A stretch of 64,000 bases of DNA. Source: Ephydatia muelleri. Taxonomy: Eukaryota; Porifera; Demospongiae; Spongillida; Spongillidae. Positions 40,812-51,775 of this stretch are shown here, one piece after another. A program made the translations under genes and the position numbers. The stretch is taken from contig JABACO010000021.1 of NCBI GenBank assembly GCA_013339895.1, positions 4,582,016-4,646,015 of the forward strand. The letters are read 5' to 3'. Below the pieces are notes generated by a model. It did not search any database and was not told where the DNA came from. It saw nothing but the letters and a program-made list of their open reading frames with translations. Position 1 is the stretch's first letter. Each line of letters begins with the position of its first letter.

Positions 40812-43800
40812 CGGGGGCACGTGCCCCCCCTTCCGTTCATCTAATTATATATTCATGTTACGTAATCGTACCGTGTAACTGGTGATGTAGCGTATGAAAG
40901 AAGTATTAACACTTCACGACCATTCAAAAGCGACCACGAAGGCTCTCTGCCTCACTGTATGACAAAAATGCATAAACTAGCTACATACTAGTATTAGTAA
41001 TACATGTACTTTCATGCTTTTGTATTAAGTGATAAGTGCTAATTTTTCATTATGAATGTGTGTCAGTATTGCTATATTGCTAAAAGCTTCCGTGCTTCGC
41101 AACGGAGGGGGCACATCCCCCTCCCGCACCCACCCCCTTCCTGTGCCCCCCCCTTCCTAAATTCCTGGATCCGCCCCTGCTCACATTATCAAATCTCTTA
41201 AGATAACAAGAATTATCAATGACCTTCGCCCACAAAAACATATACTCATCTGGTGAGCAGCTCTGAAAGTGCATGTGCATTCTAAACACATTTGAATGGC
41301 TGAACAACTATAATTGCTCCCATTTGAACATTTCAATGGCTGAACAACTATAATTGCTCCCATTTGAACATCTTTCAACCTCTGTACAAGACCTCAATTG
41401 TAAGTAAGCAATTGCATCTTTTATGCCACCTCCTGGGTACATACGCTGGCTTCCAGGCGATTTGAAGTCTTCTCTCTACACATGTGTTTGTCCGTGATGT
41501 TAAAGAATGTACTCGTGGGAAGGAGGGGTTCTTTTTTTGCATGCTAGGGAAATGTATTGACCTCAAAGGGGCTGGGGACAAGAAAGAAGGCTCGTTATCG
41601 GTGCCAGCACTTCCAGCACCATTGGTCATCATAGAGAAGTTCACAATATTGTCGAAAAGCGGTCTAAAAAGATGGAGAAGTAACCATTTGGAAGAAGTTA
41701 TGTCAAAGAAGATGTGGATGATGAAATAAATGGAGACCCGTTGCACAGATTGTCGTGTGCAATCCTGTGGCCATTTAATGTTGTAGAAGATGAGAGTTTT
41801 CGATACCTCGTTGGGTAAAAGTGCCCGAAGATGAGCACAAAAATGCTTGAACAGCTTGTTCTGGAATTGTATATAGTTGCTAATGAGAGCACGATGGCTA
41901 ACCTCATACGATTGATGGAGCACACAAAAGGTTGTGGACATCTAAGGCAAATGGCCAAAAGGTTTGTGGGGTTAGAATTTACTATTGAGGTTCGATGGCC
42001 AGTGCAGTGAATGCTTTGAAAGTGATGAGTGATGTGCCACAGCGATGGAAATGTACTGTTATGCTGTTATTGGAGCTCTGGTTTTCTTGCTTACAACATA
42101 TTTACAACAGGGAAAACCCTTTGTGATCATGAGAGCTATACACATTATTGGACCTAATTGGAGACTTAATTGCAACTGCACAAGGGGGGAAGCACCCAGG
42201 GACTCCGTCAGTTATATTGGCTCTTCGAGCAACAGTCCTTATCAGTGATCAACCACTTGAAAAACTTGATCCTGCAACCAAACCTGCTGGCATTCAACAA
42301 TGTATGCTCGATATCTTTTAGATATATACACGCTAACCTCTCACCCATGTGCGCAGGGTGAAGTGATGTGCATAGGTAGTCATATGTACTGGTATCTCTG
42401 GCTTAAAATAATAGCGTAGACTGGGCATCATGAATACGTAGTCCATGTTTTTGCCTTACATGTACAACCACATAGTTATACCGTAAAGTACCGCGTATAA
42501 GCTCCCCCCCTCCGCCCCCAACGTGGCTAGTTGGCTAAAAACGGCTAGTTTTTTTAATGAGCATTTCTCCCAAACTCTTGTTGTACTACCATTCCTTTCG
42601 TGAAATACTATCCTGTTTGGAATCGCAATAAACAAAGTCTGAAAACATACCTGGTTCAGAACAGCCATATCGTTTGAACCGCTCATCTCCAAACATGGAA
42701 TTTCGATGTATATATTGTACAAACACCATTCAACACATGCGGCATGTCCCCATTTACCTTGCACTTTCTCGCAGTAAACAACAACAACATAGTCGGTCCA
42801 CATTGCTCTGCCATTTCTTATTTCTATTGACCAACCTAGGCCCCATTCCGAACCAAGGTTGCAAGACATATTTGGAATGGAAATGTGGGGAGAGCACTAA
42901 TTAGTTTGTATTCATAGCCCAGCTAAACAGAATTCCCTATTCATAGCCTGCATCTGTGTACACTCCTGTCTGCACTATGAATGTAGCTGCTGCCTCATAT
43001 AACATATGTATATTTTTGTTCGTTGCGCTCGTTACGTTCATCATGTCAGTTATGAGTTCTGTGCACCGTCGAAAATCCTACACCCTACTTTTCAAATTGC
43101 AAGTAATCAAATGGTACCATCAAAATGGGGAAAATGCGCATGCAACTGCCAGTCACTTCCACATAGACCGGTCCGTGATAAGGCGTTGGTTGATTAATGA
43201 GCTTGTGTTGAAGAAGGCAAAAAAACGGTCTATAAAAGGCGTATGTAGGATCATAAACCTCTGTATCCGGAACTGGATGATGCATTATTTGAATACCTGT
43301 GTGATGAGCGAGCTGCATGGCGACCAGTCAGCAATAAGCAGCTAATAGCTAAGGCTATGGACATTGCACCTACGTTAAATGTTGATGACAGTTTCGAAGC
43401 ATCTAATATGTGGTTGAAACGTTGGAAGAGGAGAAATAGAGTAAGCCTGCGCTGTGCAACTAATGATTCTCAAAAACGTCCTGCTGAGTATTGGGATGTA
43501 CTGCACGCTTTACGATCGAATATAGTATGTTAGCTGGTTAATAAGAGATTTAATAGCAAAAGACTCCTATTCCATGTCCCTTATGGTGGTATTCATTTTG
43601 GTGTAGCTCTGTGGCCATTATACAGTGGTATGAAATGAGTCTCTGTGTTGAACCTTATGTGTATTTCTGTGTGTGTGTGTGTGTGTGTGTATGTGTGTAT
43701 TAATCTGCGTGTGGTACAAATCCACTCCACGATCCAAAGGTTTCGACCATTCCTCTATGCAATTCCTTACTTTGACCCCGTTGTACCATTTATTGCCAAG

Positions 43801-46800
43801 CACCTTGATTAATAGATGAGTATCCACGTGGTTCCTTTTTTTTCCGTGTGTATATGTCTGTTTGTCTGTGTGTGTGCATTATCATGTTTTCTGTATGTTT
43901 TACCCTATGCATGTGTGTATTAACCTGTGTGTGATAAAATATCCATCTTATGATCCAAAGGTCTTGACTATTCCTCTATGCGATTCCCTAGTTTGACCTC
44001 ACTCTACCCATTCATTGCCCTGCACACTAGATGAGTGTTCACATGTTTCTTTCTTGTGTGTGTTTATGTTTGTGTGTGTGTCTGTTTGTATGTTTGTTTC
44101 TGTGTGTGTCTGTGTGTGTGCATTTGCATGTTTCTGTGTGTGCTACCCTGTGCATGTGTGTATTAACCTTTGTGTGGTAAAAATCGACTCTATGATCCAA
44201 AGTTCTCGACCAGTCCTGTATGCAATTCTCAAGTTTCCACATGTTTCTTTCTGTAAGTGTGTCTGTGTCTATGTGTGTGGGTCTGTGCATGTGTGTCTGA
44301 GTGCGTGTCTGTGTGTGTGTCTGTGTGTGTCTGTGTCTGTGTGTGTGTGTGTCTGTGTGTGTGTGTCTGTGTGTGTGTGTGTCTGTGTGTGTGTGTGTGT
44401 GTCTGTGTGTGTGTGTGTGTGTCTGTGTGTGTGTGTGTGTCTGTGTGTGTGTGTGTGTCTGTGTCTGTGTGTGTGTCTGTGTCTGTGTGTGTGTGTATGT
44501 GTCTGTGTGTGGCCCCCCCCCCCTCCACCCCCAACGTGAGACCCTGAAAAAAATGGCTAGTTTTTTAAACGAGTGATCTCCGGAACCATAAACGCTGCGA
44601 CAAACATTTTTCAAACTCTTGTCGTACTACTATTCTTTTCCTGAAATAATATCCTGTTTAGAATCGCATTGACATGCTTCATGGCAAACAAGGTCTGAAA
44701 ACATACCTGGTAGCCACCGGTCGACTATCCGCTTTTTGTTGTCTCAAGTCCATCCAATTTCAGCTATAATGATCAGTTATATTATGTAACTGTACTTGAC
44801 GGTTCCTCGTCTCAAGCAACAAGTCGCTCCCATGAGTATGCCTGGGGCTTTATATGGTATCGTAACACACCATAACGCACCTCGCTCATACATGTGCAAA
44901 TCTATGTTAGGCATGTGTACATTTTATGTTATAGAAAATAATGTGCTGTTAAGTTGCAATGTTACGATCAGTTAGAGGGGTTCATATCAGATTCAAACCC
45001 ATCGAAATTGTCTCCCAGTACCATTTCCTCCTGATTATCATCTGCTTCTGCACTGTACTGTTGCTCTGGACAATCGTCATCTTCAACGTCATCATCTGAA
45101 GGCCCTTCATTGCCTCTATCTTCCAACACAATGCGTGGGACCTGGCTGAACATCTTGTTGTTCTCACTACCATCCACAGCTGCTGCTATGCTGCAGAGCC
45201 CAAAGGACTCCTGTATTGTTTCAGCTATAATGCTGTTTCATGCATCTGAGACCCAGTTAATGACGTCCTACCTTGATGGTTGTTTGGGATTACCGTGAAC
45301 TGTGCATTGCGTGTGACCAGTGAACCATTCAACCCACAGATCTCTCATGTGTTGCTTGCAATGACGTATATCCTGCAGGTATTAAAATAAGTTCACTATT
45401 GCAGTTCTCCACGATAGTCTTGCTTTCTTCAGTGAGGTGGGGTTTGTATTTGTCAACGAGCAAAAGAGGCGTCATGCTGCCATATTTGAGCTGTATATGT
45501 TAAAGTTGAGATGTCATCCATGCCTGTTGAGTTGATTCGTCCTGTTAGGGACCATGTCAAACTGGCACATGGTTTGGTCCATGTTAAATAAATGTTCTCT
45601 TGATATGCCGTGTTTTGTTCGTTGCTGCACAACAGGCTCAAAAGGGTTTTTAGCAGCTACATGTACTTAATTAATCAAGCTCTTAACATACAAATAGCTG
45701 CTATGTTAGACTCAACAATTTTGGGCCAAGTCGATTGACCATCCTGGCATGGCATCAGCATGTTTAAATTCGATCGCTAATTTTTCACATCGATGCAGCT
45801 GGCCTGTTCGTAGAGCTGAAACTCAAAGTGACAAGATTTTGAACTTTTGCTATAACCTAGTGTGGGCCATCCAACTGCTCGATCAATATGTACAGCCCAT
45901 CGGTATTTTGTTGGTGTTTCGTGTACTTCTAGCGATGAGTGTGTGTCTGCACCCGTACATTTGTACTAGCACTGGCATGTAATGAGAGCCATCGCTGTAA
46001 GTCACCGAAAAGTTTGCATGGTGTGTCTTTGTAATCCCACGCATAGTGTGCCAGTTTTGTGCGCATCATATTCTGCACTCAATGACTGTGCATGTAATTG
46101 GTCGTCTTGCATGCTACAGCTAAACTAGATGATGTGCATGAATCGATGGTAAGTGAGATGCCGTGAGATGTAAGTGCGCAAGGGTTATGTGCTCCTGCAA
46201 TTGAAATCAATGTGCCACACACTCTGCCAGTGGAATTGCGATCTAGACAGCTCAAAGCCCAGACCAGCACAAATCAATGACACTTGTGACAGCAAGTAAG
46301 GAGAAGTGGGGCAATTCCATGTATTTGCAGTGGCGTTTGGGCTCAGCACCACGTGATCATGTCTGAGCTCATTGAAGTGGGGCTCCCACTCCCAAAGGCA
46401 TAGATGCGGGCTTAGGAATGCGACGGCAACTACCTCGGCTCTATTTGCACATGCGCATTTAATGCATAATAGTCATTTCTTCATGTTTTATGCGGTGTAC
46501 AAACTATTTTCTTTTTCAAAATACAGGCACAACCTTCAAAATGGTTAATTTGTTGTTCTTTTAATCAGCTCACTTATTAACTTTGTAACTTTGTAAACAA
46601 ATTCAACCGAACCCACTATCTTAGTTTCCAAATAACAGATTTTTAGCTTCATCCTATCAAATGTTATTTCAGTTAAAACATGTCTTATTCATTCCTGGAT
46701 ATCCTTTATTGGTGAAATATTACAGCATGGCAAACAACTCTCAAAAGGCACTCCAGAATTGCTGAATAATTTTGATAGACCCAAAGGGTTTCTGAAAGTG

Positions 46801-49507
46801 AAACTTTGCACAATAGCTGTTCAGTACAAGGTATCTTATATATAGCATATTAAAAACAATTTGACATGGGTCGTAGCAAACGTTGTGTTGATCAGGCATG
46901 AATGTCTTATCTATGATAAAGGACTTATAAAACCATTGTATAGTATAATTCAAGTGAACACATGTATAAATCAGTTCTTATTCATTGATATATCAAGGAG
47001 TGCTTGAAAGGAGAAGAGAAGGGAAGTGTGAATGCGTAGTGCAGTATTCCTAAGCTGTCAGGCTTCCCAGGAAGAACCAGGCCACCAGGTGCCAGGACTC
47101 ATTGCAGATGTACAACTCAAAATAAAGGTTATTAAAAATTCTTGACAAACGAACCTCTGTGCTGCCAGGGTGACTCACATGAAATGATCGAATGAAACAT
47201 TGTAATAAGAACTGGACCTGAGCCATAACATTGTAAAACCTTTTCTGTACCATGCACATGCAATATCCCACTTTTGGATTACTGTACATATTTACAAAAC
47301 AAAAACTTTGCAATTTCACACATTGCATAGGCACACTTCATTCTGCAAAGATAATGCAAACTATGCAATGTTGTATATTTCCAGCATTTATATCATAAAA
47401 TAACATGTCATACTGATTAGTAATAATCATGCCTTATACTTACATATTTGTCGATTACTACTTCTTGAATGCAAGACATAAGTATGTTCTTCCATTGAGC
47501 ATCAATGGACTTAGAAACCGAAGCATTTGTTTGAAGAATATCACACCACAGCTAAAAATAAACAATAAAGTAACATTACAAACCTGAATAGGAAATATAA
47601 TGAATACCAAAATTCATGTTTTACATGTACATACAGGAGGGACAGAGTGAGATATTGTACAAATGACAATCATGTGCGCTTTGTTTTGGTAAGGAAATAG
47701 ATGTATGCTCCAGCATGGAATGTATGCATGTGAATGCTGCAGACATGCACAAACCAATTGTACGAATAATACACCTTTTTCAAATGGATACGATAAAATC
47801 AAATACTTTTTTGCCTATTTTGGCATACAAACTTTTAAACTGGAAGAGTTGCAATTGCTACAATTAAATATTTCAGGACTGGTATCTCAGCTCCAGCCTA
47901 ACAATTTGCCTAAGCACATACCGTTACCGAAAATGGGACACTTTTCCAAGAATGTTGGAAAATTCAAAAATGCTCATTTGGATCAAAACAGAATATCACC
48001 TTCAGGGTCTCAACTCCTAACCATGGTTTATATTGAAAGACAGATTCCGTACCAATGAGATGATTTTAACATTGCTAGAAAATGTGGGATTTCTCTGCAA
48101 TGCTAAACAGAGATGTACAACATCTTCGTGATGTCTTATCTATTTACAAGCTTCGGAGCATCATTGTCTAAAATTAACGCACCTGTTTTAGAATTTTCAA
48201 ATTGTACAGTATATGCACATTAAATAGGGCATGTTCTTAGAACCTTATAGTTATTAGAAGCCAGATAGTGCTTACCTGTTCTCTTTTTAATTTATTTTAA
48301 TGTCAATTGGTCTGATTCAACACGAAATCATTAAGTCATTCAATAAGAACAGGGACGATGGGCTGTGGCCTGAGTCAGTGTTATGTGCAGATGAAAGTGT
48401 GGGTGCCTGGCAAGGACATGCTGCTAAATTGAGTTATATAACTGTTGGGCTACCTCATGTACCAAAAATAGCAAGGAAGCCTGAGGAAGATGGAACAGAA
48501 TATCGTTCTCTATGCTGTGCTGAGACAAAATTAATGTTGCAATTGGAATGCACGAAGGTAAGGAAAAATGAAAGAAAAGGCACACTTATGCGGTTCTGGC
48601 ACATCTTCTCTGTTCTGCCTGGCAAAGCCCTGGAGTGGATCAGCTCACGCTGTTGTGGCTAACTGCATTTGCTTCTATGAAGTCAGCACAAACTCTGTAC
48701 AAACGCTATGGCCTAAGGTTTATCAGCTTAGTAAAACAGCACCATTGAAACATGCTCTAAATGTACCTCAAATAACAGCCAAGTACAAATCCCTTTATCT
48801 GTGATGTGCATTGTGTAGTCCATTAAAACTTCTGAAACTGTTTAAATTTCAAACATTACGAAATGCACTCATGAGAACTCCTACCTGTAGGTTTAACAAA
48901 CCTACATGTAGTGGTCAATCTATCATTTAAGAGTTAAAGCATTTGTATAATTGCTTTGCATAGAGCATTAATATGCTGACTCTGGCTCACTGAATGAGAT
49001 GCTGCTTCAATGTACTCACTAACAGCTGACATGGTGAATATTTGATTAGGCTTGTACCCACTTTTCATTTTGGGACAACTGTTAGTAAGATTTTGGTGTA
49101 AAACGTAGCCAGCACTTTTAGGTAATGAAATTGCAAAATGTGTATGTGCAAAGTGGCCATAAGTTTGTGAACTGCTAACTAGAATTAACAAAATGTGACA
49201 TAAACTTGCCTCAAGTTCTTTTTTCCCACCAACTGCATGTGTGTGTCCTCTGTAGCTGGATCCACCAACAACCCACAGTTCTTTTAACCATGACAGAACG
49301 CATTTCCCTAGTTCATCTAATATTTTAGTTACTGTCTCACATGGCCTCATCATACCAGAAGAAGCTATTTCAGCAATCTTAGAAACAGCACAAAGTGAAA
49401 TGTCTGTGAAGGCCTTTAAGTATTGTACTTCTGGCATCTTGGGCACCAATCTCTTCAATACTGATGCTGACATGTTGCACACGATGTATAGGTCTTCAAG
49501 CTCAGTC
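38344..49507 (-). CDS. RNF213-like paralogue, gene A (stalk region, partial)
   Basis: Six minus-strand exons (48991-49507, 47444-47551, 40259-40417, 39998-40100, 38933-39235, 38344-38882) join in one frame. The last two mirror gene B exons 14 and 15: 303 against 306 bp and 539 against 557 bp, same phases, same layout of 'G.vT+[YF]D' and 'y.vv..fw.v...' motifs. Gene A therefore looks like a tandem copy of the same helical stalk. No CBM20, AAA+ or E3 part is seen for it, and the last exon ends in a good donor (GTGAGC) with no successor found before gene B starts. It may be a truncated duplicate or have exons I missed. Function beyond family is not inferable. Confidence 0.65.
38933..39235 (-). 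CDS. Gene A exon e (paralogue of gene B exon 14)
   Basis: [40 protein letters not shown] and [15 protein letters not shown]. Acceptor CTCAATAG, donor GTAAGTC. Size, phase and the 'G-E-V-T-R-Y-D' motif correspond to gene B exon 14. Confidence 0.75.
39998..40100 (-). CDS. Gene A exon d
   Basis: [20 protein letters not shown] then [14 protein letters not shown] plus one base. Acceptor TTTTTGAAG; donor GTACGT chosen over the nearby GTAAGG because only it keeps frame with the next exon (codon A+GT, Ser). It fills exactly the phase gap that remains open in gene B between exons 13 and 14. Confidence 0.55.
40259..40417 (-). CDS. Gene A exon c
   Basis: 53 codons, [40 protein letters not shown] and [13 protein letters not shown], phase 0. 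Acceptor TTTGATCAG, donor GTAAGTACC. No counterpart was found in gene B. Confidence 0.65.
40767..41179. mobile_element. hAT-like MITE with G/C homopolymer arms
   Basis: Termini CAGGGGCGGATC and GATCCGCCCCTG are complementary, each followed inward by G- or C-rich tracts; ~30 Gs start at 40783. The flanks share CTCAC (40762-40766 and 41180-41184), a possible 5-bp duplication. No transposase. It lies in the gene A intron between exons b and c. Confidence 0.75.
41185..42478. other. Gene A intron, unidentified sequence
   Basis: A 21-bp-spaced repeated phrase (AATGGCTGAACAACTATAAT) occurs twice at 41296-41370. Between 41500 and 42310 broken plus-strand frames have protein-like composition (for example [15 protein letters not shown] and [18 protein letters not shown]). 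I do not recognise them; they may be a decayed DNA transposon. Confidence 0.4.
42479..43530 (+). mobile_element. 5' part of a pogo/Tigger-type DNA transposon
   Basis: Begins TACCGTAAAGTACCGCGTAT followed by a C-rich tract and ~200 bp that recur at 44514-44700. The coding part starts near 43042 with [20 protein letters not shown], an HTH (CENP-B N/psq type), then [11 protein letters not shown] second HTH-like segment ([20 protein letters not shown] ... [17 protein letters not shown]) follows in another frame from ~43262. The DDE domain is not found on this strand; the copy is truncated and frameshifted. Confidence 0.75.
43042..43520 (+). pseudogene. Pogo-type transposase, N-terminal DNA-binding region
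   Basis: Two helix-turn-helix modules, as in the CENP-B-like N-terminus of pogo/Tigger transposases, binding the element ends. One frame change between them near 43240 and a stop near 43530 interrupt reading. Similar to the RRKSYT-type pogo proteins common in sponge and cnidarian genomes, by memory. Confidence 0.75.
43660..44260. repeat. Minisatellite of ~225-240-bp units
   Basis: Three successive units start at GTGTGTATTAA near 43693, 43915 and 44157. Each contains GATCCAAAG, a 'TTC/TCTCGACCA' phrase and CTATGCAATTC-like sequence, and ends in TG-rich spacer. The repeat separates two opposed pogo pieces. Confidence 0.75.
44240..44514. repeat. (TG)n/(TGTC)n microsatellite
   Basis: About 270 bp of nearly pure TG with periodic TGTC. 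All long open frames here on either strand are low-complexity artefacts. Confidence 0.95.
44514..45645 (-). mobile_element. 3' part of a second pogo/Tigger-type transposon, opposite orientation
   Basis: The left end (44514-44700) repeats the C-rich tract and subterminal sequence of the 42479 element (GGCTAGTTTTTTAA, CAAACTCTTGT, TATCCTGTTTNGAATCGCA). Because the transposase here reads on the minus strand, this is the element's 3' end, so the family has long terminal inverted repeats (~200 bp). The 5' part beyond ~45645 was not recognised. Confidence 0.65.
44974..45635 (-). pseudogene. Pogo-type transposase, DDE and acidic tail remnant
   Basis: Reads [18 protein letters not shown] (first catalytic Asp in DQT), [20 protein letters not shown] then [19 protein letters not shown] (second Asp in LLVD and the 'lQ...NkpfK' region), then [41 protein letters not shown] and an acidic C-terminus ending at 44974. 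About three frame breaks and two stops. It ends in its own stop codon. Confidence 0.75.
45646..47443. other. Gene A intron, nothing recognised
   Basis: Open frames of 60-95 codons occur on both strands (for example 45749-45982 plus, 47050-47334 minus) without recognisable similarity or credible splice pairs. Confidence 0.45.
47444..47551 (-). CDS. Gene A exon b
   Basis: 36 codons, [20 protein letters not shown] then [14 protein letters not shown], phase 0 at both ends; acceptor ATTTTTAG, donor GTAAGTAT, both strong. Confidence 0.65.
48295..48800 (+). pseudogene. piggyBac-type transposase remnant
   Basis: [20 protein letters not shown] carries the first acidic residue of a piggyBac DDD domain ('tvDESm.aWrG'). 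[20 protein letters not shown] follows, then [16 protein letters not shown]. After a frame change near 48570, [20 protein letters not shown] and [11 protein letters not shown] match the 'T.LRL.kPW.Gs.r.VvaDs.Fasv' run. N- and C-terminal parts are absent. It lies in the gene A intron between exons a and b. It is a possible relative of the TTAA MITEs in this window. Confidence 0.7.
48991..49507 (-). CDS. Gene A exon a
   Basis: Acceptor TTTGACAAG, donor GTGAGC; one base then 172 codons: [20 protein letters not shown] ... ITAGD-free, Ser-rich, with [20 protein letters not shown] near the middle. If the donor is ignored the frame stops at 48934. With the donor used, phase agrees with the next exon. 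Confidence 0.55.
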
Positions 49508-50100
49508 CTTGTCAAAGAAAAACATAGGTTATGTAATTCAACTCCACAATACAGAAAGCATTCATAAGTATGTAAAACAAGATATAATAATTTAACATGA
49601 AATTCCCATAACAACTCTATCGTATAACAAGGTAATATGACCTTGCTGAAATGCAGTCATTTTTTCAGGCTACAAAAGTTCGAAGGAAAGGTAGCTACAT
49701 CAATTATGATGTTTCTATCAAGGTTTTTTTTTCCCCCTATTATTATTTCAGCATGTAGTTGACTGAAAAGTGTGCAAACGTATCGAATCGGTCACAGTAT
49801 TGAAAACGAGCCTTGACACATCATTTATAAGTACTCACAATTTACTAATTATAAGGCAAATGAGGCATAGTACAATACTAATGAAAGTGTACATATATTG
49901 TAAAAAACAGCAATTTGGTTGTCTGTCAATGACCTATAATGACAACTCAAACTAATGACTAATATCTTCATATACAAAATAATGATCCTTTAACAGTGTT
50001 ATTATATATGCACTTTGCACCCATAGTGTTCACATTACATCAGATTGGAGAATACTATTGAAGTGAATATGCCCTGTTTTTTAACTTCTTATTCAAAATA
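49508..50100. other. No gene recognised
   Basis: Upstream of gene A exon a. AT-rich; no promoter element or further exon identified. Confidence 0.45.
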
Positions 50101-51775
50101 TCAAATAACAAAACAGCAATGACACACAACACAATATAACCACACTGATTTTTGGGACAAAACAACGGGCAGTTTCTCTCCGACCAACCAGTCAAACATA
50201 TTATGGATACCTTGCACAACATCATAAGCAGTATTTATAATAGACAAGGCGTGATAAATGAATACTACGTATGGTTCATAGAGACGATCCTGTACTAGTA
50301 GTTGACCATAAGATAGCGTAACGATACATATACACGCACAGGACAAATAGGAGGCAGCAGAAGACAATTCTGGTCATACTCGCGTATCTGCACTAGTGTA
50401 AGGCGTGTTTCTACCACATTGCCTGTTTTAATTCCAGCGCAGTGAGCCTTTTCTTAAGTCATGTTAGCCTGAAGTAGTTTACTGGTATACTGCGCTAATG
50501 TAGCTAGCAGACACGCTTACCCAAAAACCACAATACATGAGTATGACCAGGATTATTTTTTACTGCTCCTATTCGTCCTGTGTGTGTGTATGTATCATTA
50601 CGGTCGACTACTAGTACAGGATCGCCTCTGTGAACCGTACGTAGTATTAATTTACCATGTGTTGTCTATTATAAATATTACTTATGACATCATGCAAGAT
50701 ATGCCATAGTACATTTGACTGGTCGGTTGGAGAAACAGCCCGTTGTTAGATCCATGTTTGATCGCAGAAATAGATCATTGCTCGTTCGGGCTGTTGTACG
50801 GTAACGGAATTGGATCGTTGTTTGGTGGCGGATTTGGACCGTTGCTATATCGTTCAATCAATAAACTGCGTGTTCGTGCAATGTTTGGTTGTGCGACCTC
50901 CAGGGCCATCGTATATACGATCGCAGAATAGGGTTGCGAAAGGCCGTTGCTTAATTGGACGTCGTGCAATGTTCTAGGGCCACCGTACTGCTACAGTACA
51001 ACGAACAAGCAATGATCTATTTCTGCGATCAAACAGTGATCTATTCTTAGGACCGAACAATGGGCCATTTCTCCGACCAACCAGTCAAACGTACTATGGG
51101 ATACCTTGCATGATGTCATAACCAGTAAAATATACAAGGCGCGGTAAATTACTACTACGTCTGCTTTACAGTATCATGGCTGTTGGGTAAGCATATCTGC
51201 TAGCTACACCAGCGCAGTACTAGTACCAGTAAACTAAGAAAAGGCTCACTGCGTTGGGACTAAAATGGGCAATGTTGTAGAAACACACCTTACACCAGCG
51301 CAGATATGAGAGTATGACCAGGATTGTCTTCTGCAGCCTCCTATTCATCCTGTGCATGTGCATGTATATGTATCATTAGGCTACCTAACAGTCGACTACT
51401 AGTAAACGATCGTCTCTGTGAACCATGCGTAGTATTAATTAACCATACCTTGTCAATTATAAATACTGATTAGACGTCATGCATGGTATCCCATAGTACG
51501 TTTGGCTGGTCGGTCAGAGAAACGGCCTGTTGTTCAGTCCCAAAAATAGATCACTGTTCAATTGCAGAAACAGATCATTGCTTTTTCACACAATGGACTT
51601 TTGTATGGTAGTGGAATTGGATTGTTTGGTTGCGGAGTGGAACCAATGTTCGGTCGCGGAATCCAAACGTTGCTGTATTGTTCAATCGCAAAACTGTGCA
51701 TTGTGCAATGTTTGGTCATGCAACCTCCAGGGCCACCATAGTTTAGCATCATGCAGCAGGCTTTTAACGACAAGT
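50101..51775. mobile_element. Two foldback elements in opposite orientation
   Basis: Four copies of an arm of ~230 bp alternate in orientation: 50150-50400 (+), 50540-50760 (-), 51040-51185 (+, shorter), 51305-51545 (-). Arm landmarks are CTCCGACCAACCAGTCAAAC and its complement. The loop 50400-50540 recurs inverted at 51185-51305 (GTAAGCGTGTCTGCTAGCTA against GTAAGCATATCTGCTAGCTA). So two copies of one foldback unit lie head to head. The outer flanks (50740-51040, 51545-51775) consist of degenerate 20-25-bp repeats around motifs such as GATCGCAGAAATAGATCATTGC. No transposase. Confidence 0.75.

Noticed and set aside
41375-41941. Minus-strand frame of 188 codons
   Set aside because: Composition is not protein-like, and the plus strand shows the better coding pattern in the same interval.
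43660-44260. CRISPR-like array
   Set aside because: The units are 225-240 bp with TG-rich spacers, a minisatellite in a eukaryotic sequence; there are no cas genes.
44039-44614. Long open frames on both strands (up to 191 codons)
   Set aside because: They are pure products of the TG/TGTC microsatellite, with alternating Cys-Val or His-Thr residues.
47050-47334. Minus-strand frame next to gene A exon b
   Set aside because: No acceptor/donor pair keeps frame with the neighbouring gene A exons, and no similarity was seen.
2742-49507. Reading genes A and B as one gene with an internal duplication
   Set aside because: The CBM20 segment, N-terminal in RNF213 proteins, sits between them, and the gene A last donor (phase 0) does not fit gene B exon 1 (needs two carried bases). 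A linking exon cannot be fully excluded.
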